Source: Clostridium senegalense JC122
Lineage (GTDB): Bacteria; Bacillota; Clostridia; Clostridiales; Clostridiaceae
NCBI RefSeq assembly: GCF_000285575.1
Contig: NZ_HE611052.1
Location: 233,154 to 297,153 of the forward strand
Direction: 5' to 3'
Length of the DNA: 64,000 bases
Positions 1 to 8,265 of the stretch are shown one piece after another (positions within the stretch are counted from its first letter, which is position 1; each line of letters opens with the position of its first letter). A program made the translations under genes and the position numbers. The notes under the pieces are model-generated. The model did no database searches and had not been told where the DNA came from. It worked only from the letters and a program-made list of their open reading frames with translations.

Positions 1-186
1 CTTTGCATGGACAACTCTTTCTGGTATTCTCTCTCTATTAAAATTACTTAGCTTTTCTATTAATTGTATATCTTGAAGTAATGTAGGGCCTCTATCACCT
101 ACTGTTAATGAATCACTATCATTATAAATTGGTGAACCTTGATTCGTTGTCATGTAATTATGACATTCTATTTTTTTATCCTTCAT
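1..186 (-). CDS. katA: Heme catalase, N-terminal fragment (cut by window edge)
   Basis: The first 62 codons are visible and the rest lies beyond position 1. The translation starts [19 protein letters not shown] and continues through a GDRGP segment, [27 protein letters not shown], which is the conserved N-terminal arm of monofunctional heme catalases (2 H2O2 to O2 and water, cytoplasmic). The ATG at 186 follows a GGAGGG ribosome-binding site with 5-nt spacing. A heme catalase is not universal in strict anaerobes; together with the manganese catalase at 19.2-19.9 kb it suggests strong peroxide defence. The catalytic His and the heme-ligand Tyr cannot be checked because the gene is truncated by the window. 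The family call is firm from this N-terminal block. Confidence 0.9.
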   Translation of the reverse strand, partial: MKDKKIECHNYMTTNQGSPIYNDSDSLTVGDRGPTLLQDIQLIEKLSNFNRERIPERVVHAK

Positions 187-202
187 AACACCCTCCAATA
201 TG

Positions 203-217
203 CTTAAATTATTATAC
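203..217 (-). promoter_or_regulatory. Candidate PerR box / -10 region of katA
   Basis: The plus strand reads CTTAAATTATTATAC, which matches 11 of 15 positions of the PerR consensus TTATAATTATTATAA. On the katA strand it overlaps a TATAAT at 216-211, about 25 nt before the start codon. PerR repression of katA is established in Firmicutes; the assignment here is inference and is weakened by the extreme AT content. Confidence 0.4.
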
Positions 218-350
218 TATAGGGTTCCAAGTTGACTCTTAAAATTATCCATTCCAAAACTTGGATGACCCAAATAGTGAGACATGCTCCGTATCATTTA
301 GAATTCAATGCTGAATCTTGTATGAAAATATTTTAAAGTTATTGAATAAA
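216..350 (-). repeat. Dispersed ~130-bp repeat, copy A
   Basis: Read on the minus strand, this stretch aligns along its whole length with copies at 24489-24622 and 27808-27942 on the plus strand. Shared blocks in order are CTTTAAAATATTTTCATA, AAGATTCAGCATT, AAATTC, ATG(C/T)CTCA(C/T)TATTT, a GGATAATT block and a closing AACTTGGAACCCTATA. Copy A sits between katA and the lytic enzyme gene, with its closing end towards katA. No ORF lies inside it. Confidence 0.8.
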
Positions 351-451
351 TTTGAGCTTGTTTCCATATATTATTCATAAAATTTTAAATATATAATACG
401 CCCATCTATAAATTATACTTCTTAATTTTTATTTTATTACAATAAAAAATA

Positions 452-474
452 AGCCTCCATATAACATGGAGGCT
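452..474 (-). terminator. Rho-independent terminator of the GH73 gene
   Basis: A perfect 9-bp stem (AGCCTCCAT / ATGGAGGCT, 5-nt loop) lies 3 nt past the stop codon of the minus-strand gene and is followed on that strand by TTATTTTTTATT. Confidence 0.85.
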
Positions 475-477
475 ATC

Positions 478-1374
478 TTATGAATTTTCCTTCAACTGAC
501 TATCTATAAGTTGAAGATTATATTCTTTTATAAGTTGAATAAGTTTTTTGCTATATATTTTTTCACCATTTTCGTCTTCTTCTGTACTATATCCTGCAAC
601 TTCTAAAGCTTTAGCTTGGCCTATATAAGTTTTAGCCTCAAATAATCCATTTTCTTTATATCTTTCATTAGAATATAAAAATTTGCCATGATCATCTATA
701 GACTGATTTAAATTATCATATTTTCTAAAATCATCTTCTATTACTAAATCATGAAATTCTTTAGTCTCAAATTTTATTTTTTCTCCACTATAATTAGCAT
801 CTGCTTTTATACCAAATAGATTACTACCCTTTATTGCTAAATCAGATCTTCCAAAGTCCGATTCTAAAATTGCTTGAGCTATTGTTATAGATGGTAAAAT
901 ACCATACTTTTTATAATTTTCTATTGCACTTGCTTTTATGTTATTTATAAAATTCATTTGTTCTGAATCTTTTGCAACACTTTCTGGAACTATACCAAAA
1001 TACTCTAATTGTTCTAAGTAAGTATGTACTCTTTTCTTTTCTCTATTATTAAAATTTAACTGAGTCAATACATCTTCTAAAGACTTTAACTTATAACCAT
1101 TATCTTCTTTAATTACAAAAGCTTGTCCTATTTGTTTAATTTGTTCTTCTGTTACCTGTTCAATCTTGTTTTTACTTTGGACTGCAGTTATTGCTGCTAT
1201 GTACTTCCAATTTAATTGAACTTTTCCTTCTCCAATATCATCTGCATAATTGGTATATTCCAATGCATCTAACTTAGATGTATCTATTTCCTTAAGAGCT
1301 CTATAGTTAATCCCCCAAATCATACTTAAAATGATAAATACCACTATTAAGCTTATTATTAAAAATTTTTTCAT
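478..1374 (-). CDS. Membrane-anchored GH73 endo-beta-N-acetylglucosaminidase
   Basis: A 298-residue peptidoglycan hydrolase expected to cut GlcNAc-MurNAc bonds outside the membrane. Residues 4-22 form one N-terminal transmembrane anchor. Residues about 138-290 are a glucosaminidase (GH73, LytG/FlgJ-like) domain with the segment PSITIAQAILESDFGRS, where Glu171 is the expected catalytic acid, and the following GSNLFGIKAD block. Residues 50-130 form a domain also found in the broken paralogue at 35.9-36.8 kb but not otherwise recognised. There are no cell-wall-binding repeats, so the TM anchor is the only attachment visible. The gene stands alone with its own terminator. It probably acts in vegetative wall turnover or cell separation; the specific role is inference. 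Confidence 0.88.
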   Translation of the reverse strand: MKKFLIISLIVVFIILSMIWGINYRALKEIDTSKLDALEYTNYADDIGEGKVQLNWKYIAAITAVQSKNKIEQVTEEQIKQIGQAFVIKEDNGYKLKSLEDVLTQLNFNNREKKRVHTYLEQLEYFGIVPESVAKDSEQMNFINNIKASAIENYKKYGILPSITIAQAILESDFGRSDLAIKGSNLFGIKADANYSGEKIKFETKEFHDLVIEDDFRKYDNLNQSIDDHGKFLYSNERYKENGLFEAKTYIGQAKALEVAGYSTEEDENGEKIYSKKLIQLIKEYNLQLIDSQLKENS

Positions 1375-1469
1375 CTATTCACCCCTCACCAAATACTTGT
1401 TTTTCACCGTATAACTTAAATACATATAAATTATACATTGATAATGTTACATATTTGTTACATAAAAAA

Positions 1470-1516
1470 ATATAGACAAAATATCTATATTTTTATAATA
1501 GTATTTTGTCTATATT
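1470..1516 (-). terminator. Terminator downstream of the acetyltransferase gene
   Basis: The arms AATATAGACAAAATA and TATTTTGTCTATATT are perfect complements (15 bp, 17-nt loop). On the minus strand they are followed by TTTTTTATG. The hairpin is about 200 nt past the acetyltransferase stop; I see no gene in the rest of 1375-1720. Confidence 0.6.
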
Positions 1517-1720
1517 CTACATTATATAATTAAATATATTCAACTTTTTTAAAGCTGATTATATGGATTGCTATAAATTTTAACTATTCCATAACTTGCA
1601 TAAATCATTTTTCAAATTCTTTAATATAAGCTTAAGTAGTTATGTATTCTATATTTTGTTTTTATTGTATTGGTAATTATTTTTTTAATATTCAGTATAT
1701 TATTTTTAAACCAAATTCAT

Positions 1721-2227
1721 TTATGCAGCTAACTTTAAAAACTTGTTCATAGTCATATTATATTGAATTTCTTTTTTAAGTTCTCTATCAACATCAAACC
1801 CAACTTTTTTAAAAACTCTTTTTGAACGTTCATTCTCAAAATTAATTTTTGCAATTACTTCATCTACTCTCCAATAAAAAAACGCTTCCTTTAATCCTTG
1901 AAAAATAGCATTACTACCTAATCCCATTCCCCATTTTTCCTTATCACCTATTACAATAACTATTTCTACTGCTTTTCCTTTTGGTATAAGTTTTAAAAAA
2001 CCTATTGATTCTTCCTTCTTTGTAATCATATAAAAACTTCCATTTTGATTAAACAGATGCGTTAACACAGGTAAATTAATTGAATTTAGCGTATTCCTTA
2101 TACTATTACATACATTAGGACTTTCATTCAAGTATCTAGTAATCTCTTCATCTTCCATCCATTGTAAAATTTTTATAGCATCCGATTTAAAAACTTCTTG
2201 ACGGAGCTCTAAATCATTATTTTTCAT
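1721..2227 (-). CDS. GNAT-family N-acetyltransferase (RimJ/RimL type)
   Basis: A 168-residue protein with the GNAT fold of the RimJ/RimL branch: an N-terminal LELRQ strand, a central beta strand followed by GDKEKWGMGLGSNAIF (the acetyl-CoA-binding Q/RxxGxG/A loop), and the C-terminal INFENERSKRVFKKVGFD motif typical of the subfamily. It would transfer acetyl from acetyl-CoA to an amine on a protein terminus, antibiotic or small molecule; the substrate cannot be inferred. The ATG at 2227 follows GGAGGG with 6-nt spacing. It appears monocistronic. Confidence 0.85.
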   Translation of the reverse strand: MKNNDLELRQEVFKSDAIKILQWMEDEEITRYLNESPNVCNSIRNTLNSINLPVLTHLFNQNGSFYMITKKEESIGFLKLIPKGKAVEIVIVIGDKEKWGMGLGSNAIFQGLKEAFFYWRVDEVIAKINFENERSKRVFKKVGFDVDRELKKEIQYNMTMNKFLKLAA

Positions 2228-2520
2228 TTTTAACCCTCCAAAGTAACTTATTATAAAATGACTAACTTTTCATTAGCCTTGTTTAAATCTTATCAAATAC
2301 TTTTTTGCATAATAATAAAAACTTATTACTTATTTGTAACAAGCCTTACTCAAACAATGTAAATGATATCATGAATAGTTTTTTTTTCAATCTTGTCCAC
2401 CTGTCTAAAAACATGGTTGGGAGCATTTGCATTGGTATTCTACTGGAAATATCTATTTTACTCTATAAATCTACCATACTGACTTTTCAAAAGCAAAAAT
2501 ATTTTTTATCTAATAAAAAA

Positions 2521-2565
2521 ATGATGGTATTTAAGTATTTTATATAAACACTTAAATATCATCAT
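2521..2565 (-). terminator. Terminator of the SNF2 helicase gene
   Basis: The arms ATGATGGTATTTAAGT and ACTTAAATATCATCAT pair over 16 positions with one G-U. On the minus strand a T7 run follows. The rest of 2228-2583 holds nothing I can support; a plus-strand open frame there has no ribosome-binding site and runs through this hairpin. Confidence 0.75.
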
Positions 2566-2583
2566 TAATATATATTTCATAAA

Positions 2584-4476
2584 CTAATTCAACTCAAACA
2601 GTGACAATAATTCCTCTTCACTTAAAGACAATAAATCATTTCCTTTTTCATTTTCATTATCCATTATTTGTGAAATCAACTTTCTTTTTTCATCTTGAAG
2701 CTGTACAATTTTTTCTTCAATAGTTCCTTCAGCTATTAATTTTATTACTTGAACAACATTTTTTTGACCTATTCTATGTGCTCTATCTGTTGCTTGATCT
2801 TCAACTGCTGGATTCCACCAAGGATCAAAATGAATTACTATATCTGCAGATGTAAGATTAAGTCCTGTACCACCAGCTTTTAAACTTATCAAAAATATAG
2901 AGTTATCTCCATTATTAAAATCTTCAACCATCTCCATTCGTTTTTCAGCTTTTACACTACCATCTAAGTAACTAAAAGACATATCTTCAATCCTTAGTCG
3001 CTTTTGTATGTTTTTCAATGCCGATGTAAACTGAGAAAATACTAAAACCTTGTGTCCACCCTCTATGCTTTGCTGTAGCAATTCTATTAAAGCCTCTATT
3101 TTCCCGCTTCCATATGTATAATCTTTAGATACTAATGATGGATCCAGACATATTTGTCTAAGCTTTGTTATATAAGCTAAAATTTCTATTTTACTACTTC
3201 TAAACTCATCATTTTTAACCTTATTCTCTATTAATTCTAATGCATGATTAGCATAAGTTTTGTATACATTCTTTTGTTTATCATTTAAGGACACCAATAA
3301 TTTCTTTTCAAGTTTCTTAGGTAGTTCTTTTACAACATCTTTCTTCTTTCTTCTTAGTATAAATGGTGCTATAAGCTTATTTAATTCTTCCAAAACTTCT
3401 GGTCCTTCTTTTAGTCTTTTATGATATCTTACTGAAAATTTATTTTCATCGTAAAGATAAGTGGGCATAATAAAATCAAATATTGACCATAGTTCCATAA
3501 GTGAGTTCTCAATAGGCGTTCCTGATAATGCAAATTTTATATCACCATTTATATCTTTTACTGCTTTTGCATTTTGAGAATTAGGATTTTTTATATACTG
3601 AGCCTCATCTAATATTACAGTATGAAAAGACTGCTTTTTATAAAATTCTAAATCTATTTTCAAAAGATTGTATGTGGTTATTATCACATCAAAGTTTTCT
3701 TTCTTTTTTATAATTTCTTCTCTTGACTTCTTATCTCCATTTATCACTGCTATTTTTATAGATGGTGCAAATTTTGAAAATTCTTCTTTCCAATTATAAA
3801 TTAGAGATGTAGGCACTATTACTAAAGATTTTTTACCTTTATTAGAGAGAATATAGGTAATAACCTGAAGAGTTTTCCCAAGTCCCATTTCATCAGCTAG
3901 TATACCTCCAAAACCCAAGTATTCCAGTGTCTTCAAATAGTTATACCCTATTTTTTGATATGGTCTTAAAGTTGCATTTAATTGATTTGGCTCTTTAAAA
4001 TTTAATTTTTCTATATTTTTAAATTTATCTTTAATTTCCTTAAGTTCATTTTTACCTTTTATATATCTAATACTATTTTCTTTTAAATAATTGTCTAAGA
4101 ACATAGCTTTACTATTACTAACCTTTACAATATTATTTTCTATATTATCTTCATATGATACAATATCTAATAAATTTAAAAACTTTTTAAGTTCTAATTC
4201 TTCCAAATCTAAAAATTCTCCACTCTTAAGTTTATAGTACTTAAGATTTTCTTTAAATGCTCTTAATATTGCTATTGTTTCTTCTGTTGGAATGTCTCCA
4301 ACTTTAAAATCCATTTCAAAATAGTTATATTTTCCTGAGTGTATTTGACCTTTAATACCTTTGGAGCCTATGGACTTTATACCTTTAAAATTTTGGGAAT
4401 AATAAATTTCTCCGAAATCTTCAAGTTGCCATATATCATCTTTAAAAAATTTAAACTTATAATCATCACCATACAA
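2584..4476 (-). CDS. SNF2-family DEAD/H ATPase, C-terminal part of a frameshifted SWIM-SNF2 protein
   Basis: This frame encodes 630 residues with both RecA-like lobes of a Swi2/Snf2 ATPase: LADEMGLGKTLQ (Walker A), VILDEAQYIKN (DEAQ box), ALSGTPIENSLMELWSIFDF, the HVLVFSQFTS-like helicase-C start, and QATDRAHRIGQ (motif VI). Such proteins move along duplex DNA and remodel bound protein; bacterial relatives include RapA, which acts on RNA polymerase. The apparent start (ATG 4476) has no Shine-Dalgarno sequence, and the upstream frame reads straight into it if one base is added at 4544-4550. It is therefore best read as the 3' two-thirds of one gene spanning 2584-5834, about 1,080 residues, which is the usual length of clostridial SWIM-SNF2 proteins. 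Confidence 0.85.
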   Translation of the reverse strand: MYGDDYKFKFFKDDIWQLEDFGEIYYSQNFKGIKSIGSKGIKGQIHSGKYNYFEMDFKVGDIPTEETIAILRAFKENLKYYKLKSGEFLDLEELELKKFLNLLDIVSYEDNIENNIVKVSNSKAMFLDNYLKENSIRYIKGKNELKEIKDKFKNIEKLNFKEPNQLNATLRPYQKIGYNYLKTLEYLGFGGILADEMGLGKTLQVITYILSNKGKKSLVIVPTSLIYNWKEEFSKFAPSIKIAVINGDKKSREEIIKKKENFDVIITTYNLLKIDLEFYKKQSFHTVILDEAQYIKNPNSQNAKAVKDINGDIKFALSGTPIENSLMELWSIFDFIMPTYLYDENKFSVRYHKRLKEGPEVLEELNKLIAPFILRRKKKDVVKELPKKLEKKLLVSLNDKQKNVYKTYANHALELIENKVKNDEFRSSKIEILAYITKLRQICLDPSLVSKDYTYGSGKIEALIELLQQSIEGGHKVLVFSQFTSALKNIQKRLRIEDMSFSYLDGSVKAEKRMEMVEDFNNGDNSIFLISLKAGGTGLNLTSADIVIHFDPWWNPAVEDQATDRAHRIGQKNVVQVIKLIAEGTIEEKIVQLQDEKRKLISQIMDNENEKGNDLLSLSEEELLSLFELN

Positions 4477-4535
4477 TAGATAAAATTTTTCTTTAATTTC
4501 ATCAAAACCTAAAGATTTTAGTTTTGATATAACTC

Positions 4536-5834
4536 TTAATTCCTTTTTTTATCTCTATATATAACTTTTTCACTAATATCTTGAAAAATATTAAATTCAT
4601 ATTCTCCATATTGAACTTTTAAAATTAAAACTATATCTTTACCTTCCATATCAAAATAAAACTTAAATTTTACATCTTCCATTACAATTTTACTCTTTAT
4701 AGATTTGCTTAAATTTAATTTTTCTGAAATTAAATTTAAATCTGGTATTAATTTTCTAAGCACTCTTTCTTCTTCTTCTTTACTTATAGACACCGACTTA
4801 GCTCCATTAAAAACATTTAAGTAACGTGTTATTTTATAACAACTTTCATAATCAGGCAAATATATTGTTGTTCCAAAAAGAAAAACATCACATTTTTCAT
4901 TTAATACTGTCGGTACCCCTGATATACAACTTAAAATATATTCATTACTTTTTTTAATGTCTTTTAGTCCAAATTCCATAGATGGAAAATCATTAACTAT
5001 TTCTGTTTCTACTGCTCTATAAAAGAACCCTTCATTTAAATAAACTCTATGATTCTTCACTCGTTGAAAAAACTCCCTTATTAAATGGTTGGGTATCTTT
5101 ATAAATTTACCATCTATATTTTTATTGTATTTCCTATTAAAAGAATTTGAGTTATCCATAACTTTTAATAGTTCTATAAAATCTAAAAGTCTTTTATCCT
5201 TTGTACTAAATTTTTGACTTTTTATATCTAAAGTGAAATTTTTCCCATATCTTATAGCAATTTTATTATAATAAGCTGTTAAAAATTGTTCTATATCTTT
5301 TAGAGTATACAAGCCCTTATTACCATTAGATTTTATGCCTATTTTAAATTCTGCAGTAATAAGATTATCCCATTCCCTTTTATTTATATATACATCTATC
5401 CTTAATTCTTCCTTATTGTTATCTTCTAAAAGTAAATCTAATACACTATTCTCTTTTTTGAAAACTAAATTAGATTTTACATCATTTTTAAAAAGCAATG
5501 GATTAGCTACAAGTGAATCTAACGATTTATAAAATGTAGCTATTAGATGTTTACAGCAATAATTATCATTTGAAAACTCTTTTTTCTCATAATCTGCACA
5601 AGTGCAATAGGTTGATATAACCAACTTACTTTCTGTATCTATCTCTATACTTGTATCATAATCACTAAATAGTTTTTCTGAGATGACATTACCTTTTATA
5701 CTTACTAAATGTTCATCTGATTCAATATCTAATTTTGATACTAAATCATTGTTAAATATTCTTTCACCACTTATATGATTTTTACCACTTGTATTTTCAT
5801 TAAATCTCTGTAATAAAATATCCCTACTTAACAT
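4536..5834 (-). CDS. SWIM zinc-finger / SNF2-associated N-terminal part of the same helicase
   Basis: 432 residues. Near residues 96-125 there is a SWIM zinc finger of CxCx(n)CxH form: STYCTCADYEKK, then YCCKHLIATF. The rest resembles the SNF2 helicase-associated region that precedes the ATPase in SWIM-SNF2 proteins. It starts with ATG at 5834 after TAGGAGA. The reading frame ends at 4536 immediately after an A7 tract; adding one A restores D-K-K-K-E-L-R-V-I-S and a continuous frame into the ATPase part. The SWIM domain probably mediates DNA or protein contact. If the break is real, this half alone lacks ATPase function. Confidence 0.8.
   Translation of the reverse strand: MLSRDILLQRFNENTSGKNHISGERIFNNDLVSKLDIESDEHLVSIKGNVISEKLFSDYDTSIEIDTESKLVISTYCTCADYEKKEFSNDNYCCKHLIATFYKSLDSLVANPLLFKNDVKSNLVFKKENSVLDLLLEDNNKEELRIDVYINKREWDNLITAEFKIGIKSNGNKGLYTLKDIEQFLTAYYNKIAIRYGKNFTLDIKSQKFSTKDKRLLDFIELLKVMDNSNSFNRKYNKNIDGKFIKIPNHLIREFFQRVKNHRVYLNEGFFYRAVETEIVNDFPSMEFGLKDIKKSNEYILSCISGVPTVLNEKCDVFLFGTTIYLPDYESCYKITRYLNVFNGAKSVSISKEEEERVLRKLIPDLNLISEKLNLSKSIKSKIVMEDVKFKFYFDMEGKDIVLILKVQYGEYEFNIFQDISEKVIYRDKKRN
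4544..4550 (-). other. Frameshift site in an A7/T7 homopolymer (SWIM-SNF2 gene)
   Basis: There are seven T on the plus strand (seven A on the coding strand). One extra A joins the two open frames with no intervening stop over 50 nt. This could be a sequencing/assembly homopolymer error, a true inactivating deletion, or a slippage site. Confidence 0.85.
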
Positions 5835-5965
5835 AATTTCTCCTAACCTAAAAATAAAGTCTATCTTTTAATTATATCATAAAGCTGTAATTGGTATAGT
5901 ACTTATACTCTGTATAATCTAAATTCTTTATACTTTAAGTAAAATATTCTTCTATATAGTAAAAA

Positions 5966-5993
5966 ATAGGAGTATAACGAATTATACTCCTAT
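5966..5993 (-). terminator. Terminator of the DUF2179 gene
   Basis: The arms ATAGGAGTATAA and TTATACTCCTAT are perfect complements with a 4-nt loop, 10 nt past the stop at 6003. On the minus strand they are followed by TTTTTTACT. Confidence 0.85.
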
Positions 5994-6002
5994 CTTATAT
6001 AA

Positions 6003-6515
6003 TTATTTTCTAACCATACCATAACCGCCATATACAGTTTTTATGTCAGTTACAGAAATAACTGATTTAATTTCTGTTTCTTCTATAAGCTTCATTATTT
6101 CTAGTTTTCTTTTTCTTTTTAAATGAATTAAAAGTACTAGTTTTTTACTACTTCTTCCTTCTCCTTCAATTGAGGTTACACCAACTTCTGCATCCCTTAA
6201 AGTATTTATAAGTTTTTCTCCATCCTCCTCTGATACTATCACATTCATAGTTATCATTCCTATTGCTAATTTATCTTCAATAATAGATCCTACGTAATTA
6301 CCACAGGCATAACCTAAAGCATATACAATTATTTTTATAGGATCTTCTTGTATTCCATTTAATACATTTCCAACTACCAATAACCAAATTATAACTTCAA
6401 AAAAACCTATTGTTGCTGCATATAATTTTTCTCCTCTAGTTATAAGTACAGTCCTTACAGTAGTAAAAGATACCTCAATTATTTTGCACACAAATATGAA
6501 TAGATACATCCACAT
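6003..6515 (-). CDS. DUF2179 / UPF0316 membrane protein
   Basis: A 170-residue protein with three predicted N-terminal transmembrane helices (about residues 3-22, 34-55 and 60-80), then a soluble alpha/beta domain from about residue 90 (GMITMNVIVSEEDGEKLINTL, GVTSIEGEGRSSKKLVLLI). This is the layout of the UPF0316/DUF2179 family, widespread in Firmicutes, in which the soluble domain is thought to be a ligand-binding sensor. No enzymatic motif is seen and the function of the family is unknown. The ATG at 6515 follows AGAGGTGACG. It is monocistronic with its own terminator. Confidence 0.85.
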   Translation of the reverse strand: MWMYLFIFVCKIIEVSFTTVRTVLITRGEKLYAATIGFFEVIIWLLVVGNVLNGIQEDPIKIIVYALGYACGNYVGSIIEDKLAIGMITMNVIVSEEDGEKLINTLRDAEVGVTSIEGEGRSSKKLVLLIHLKRKRKLEIMKLIEETEIKSVISVTDIKTVYGGYGMVRK

Positions 6516-6816
6516 ATTACGTCACCTCTTCACTTATAATTTTTAATAACCATTAAATTAATTAAATCATATTATTAACTATAAAAAATACTTTTTTTTA
6601 ATTCTTAACTAAATATTAAGAAGTTTATTAAAATTATTTTCATATCATATATTAAAATATATCATTATATTCTTTTATATAAATATTCGTAATTTTATTT
6701 CGATAATGTATATATTGTTAAAATATAATTTTTATCAAGTGAATTTTTTTCACGTAATTATATGTAAATAAATTACATATTATCTTTATATTGTATATAA
6801 AATTTTAAATTGGAGA
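6516..6816. other. 301-bp gene-free AT-rich spacer
   Basis: No ORF is supported. It contains an inverted pair ATATGTAA / TTACATAT at 6760-6780, and its 12-mer ATATGTAAATAA recurs at 7299-7310 in front of the next gene. This may mark shared promoter architecture of the two genes. Confidence 0.5.
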
Positions 6817-7251
6817 GTGATAAATATAAATACACCAATTGGTATAAGATTTAAAATTCCATTAGATTATGATGAATTGATTATTTATATCTTAAAAACA
6901 TTAGATTATAAACGGCTTATTTGGGTTGTTGACACTTATTTTGAAATTATAAATAACAAAATTGACAAGCCTAAAAAAATTAATCCTACGTCTTTTGAAC
7001 TTTTTAACTTTATTTCTAGTTCTATCGATGAAAATAAGTATTTAGATTTAAAAGCCTATATAAACGAATCCGATATCTATGATATTAAAAGTTTTGATGA
7101 TTTTTTAATTAGTAACTGCAAATTTATGCTTTTTATATATGACTTTGAATATGTTTACCTATATTTTAAAAATAATGATTCTCTTAATATAGTGAGGAAT
7201 GCAGTGCACTCTTTCACAAATGAAAATGTGGAAATTATATGTACAAATTAG
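6817..7251 (+). CDS. Unrecognised 144-residue protein (possibly DUF2691-like)
   Basis: No confident family. The product is soluble and acidic, with an N-terminal IGIRFKIPLDYDELIIYILKTLD segment, a tryptophan-containing strand (RLIWVVDTYFEI) and a C-terminal IVRNAVHSFTNENVEIIC segment. Its size and start weakly resemble the DUF2691 family of Firmicutes; I treat that as a guess. The start is odd: the frame opens at GTG 6817, only one base after GGAG (6812-6815), while an in-frame ATA at 6826 has normal spacing. No ATG is available nearby. The gene stands alone ahead of the membrane-protein gene at 7369, and the two share a 12-bp upstream motif. Confidence 0.55.
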   Translation: MININTPIGIRFKIPLDYDELIIYILKTLDYKRLIWVVDTYFEIINNKIDKPKKINPTSFELFNFISSSIDENKYLDLKAYINESDIYDIKSFDDFLISNCKFMLFIYDFEYVYLYFKNNDSLNIVRNAVHSFTNENVEIICTN

Positions 7252-7290
7252 AAATTATATAAAGTATTATAGAAATATTTTTTATTTTCA

Positions 7291-7319
7291 TTTACATAAT
7301 ATGTAAATAACTTTATACT
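7291..7319 (+). promoter_or_regulatory. Sigma-A-type promoter of the 7369 gene
   Basis: TTTACA (7291-7296), 17-bp spacer, TATACT (7314-7319). The spacer carries the 12-mer ATATGTAAATAA, and ATTTACAT / ATGTAAAT form an inverted pair over the -35. The start codon is about 50 nt downstream of the -10. Confidence 0.55.
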
Positions 7320-7368
7320 ATACTTATATCGTATTTTATATATTAATTGATATAAGGGGGACTTTTAA

Positions 7369-8220
7369 ATGGATTTTACTATTTTAAAATATGCACTGTC
7401 TATGACAATGTACTTTGCAATTTTAATATGTATAGTAGAACTTATGAGAAAACATTGCAAACTAGCTAACATAGTTTGGATTTGTTCTCTTTTAACTTTT
7501 CCACTTTGGATTATGGGGGGAGTTTCAGGATGGTTTCGTTGGGCAAAAATTTTAAGTGTTATATTACCGACAATAATAGTAGGTTTCTGTAGAATTTCAA
7601 ATTTTGAAGAACGCCAAGGTAAATTTTGGGGATTCTTTCAAAAAAGGTGGATTCTCTGGTTTACCTATGGAATATTATTTTTAAATATATTAGAAGCTAC
7701 TCTTAAAGATGTTGCACTAGGCAATTATGCCAATGCAGGTTGTGGTTTTTTACTATGTGTCACAATCCCATTTGCACCTAAATATTGGAAGTATGATAAA
7801 CAAGGTGTTGGCGATTTAATTTGTTATACAACAATCGGATGGAATTTTTTATATACTACATGGAATCTTTGTTTTGTTTTTGGTGAGAGCCCTAATTACT
7901 TTGCTAGCTCAATCTGTATACTTCTTGCAGCAGAATTGTATCCATTTTTAAAAAGAAAACCAGAATTATATATTATGGCACGAGTTTACACATTAGCAAC
8001 ACATATGATTCTTCGTTCATGCTTTGGTCCAATGTTTATAACACTTATGGATGCATCTTCTTGGTATAATGAAAGCCTTTGGAAGTATTGGGGAATAGCA
8101 AATCTTATACTTATAATTCCATACCTATTTTGGTATATGTGGCAACTTCATACTGGAAATGCAAGTCATACATTTATAAGAAAAGATTCTTATTTACACT
8201 CAAAGTTTTCAAGGATGTAA
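7369..8220 (+). CDS. Polytopic membrane protein, Trp-rich (possibly DUF5692)
   Basis: A 283-residue integral membrane protein with about eight hydrophobic segments and many tryptophans and tyrosines at presumed interfaces (GVSGWFRWAK, KRWILWFTYG, GWNFLYTTWN, PYLFWYMWQL). Length and composition recall the DUF5692 family of clostridial membrane proteins; that label is tentative. No catalytic motif or transport signature is evident. The RBS AAGGGGGAC precedes the ATG at 7369, and a clear sigma-A promoter lies upstream. It ends at a terminator shared with the convergent ygiQ gene. Confidence 0.6.
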   Translation: MDFTILKYALSMTMYFAILICIVELMRKHCKLANIVWICSLLTFPLWIMGGVSGWFRWAKILSVILPTIIVGFCRISNFEERQGKFWGFFQKRWILWFTYGILFLNILEATLKDVALGNYANAGCGFLLCVTIPFAPKYWKYDKQGVGDLICYTTIGWNFLYTTWNLCFVFGESPNYFASSICILLAAELYPFLKRKPELYIMARVYTLATHMILRSCFGPMFITLMDASSWYNESLWKYWGIANLILIIPYLFWYMWQLHTGNASHTFIRKDSYLHSKFSRM

Positions 8221-8227
8221 TTGTTAT

Positions 8228-8258
8228 AAAAGCTACGCTATAGTATAGTGTAGCTTTT
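8228..8258. terminator. Bidirectional terminator between convergent genes
   Basis: AAAAGCTAC and GTAGCTTTT arms, extended inward by CTATA/TATAG, separate the 7369 gene from ygiQ. T-rich tails occur on both sides. Confidence 0.7.
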
Positions 8259-8265
8259 CACATTT

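Noticed and set aside
2305-2547. 80-residue open frame on the plus strand
   Set aside because: No ribosome-binding site, low-complexity composition, and it runs through the SNF2 gene terminator hairpin.
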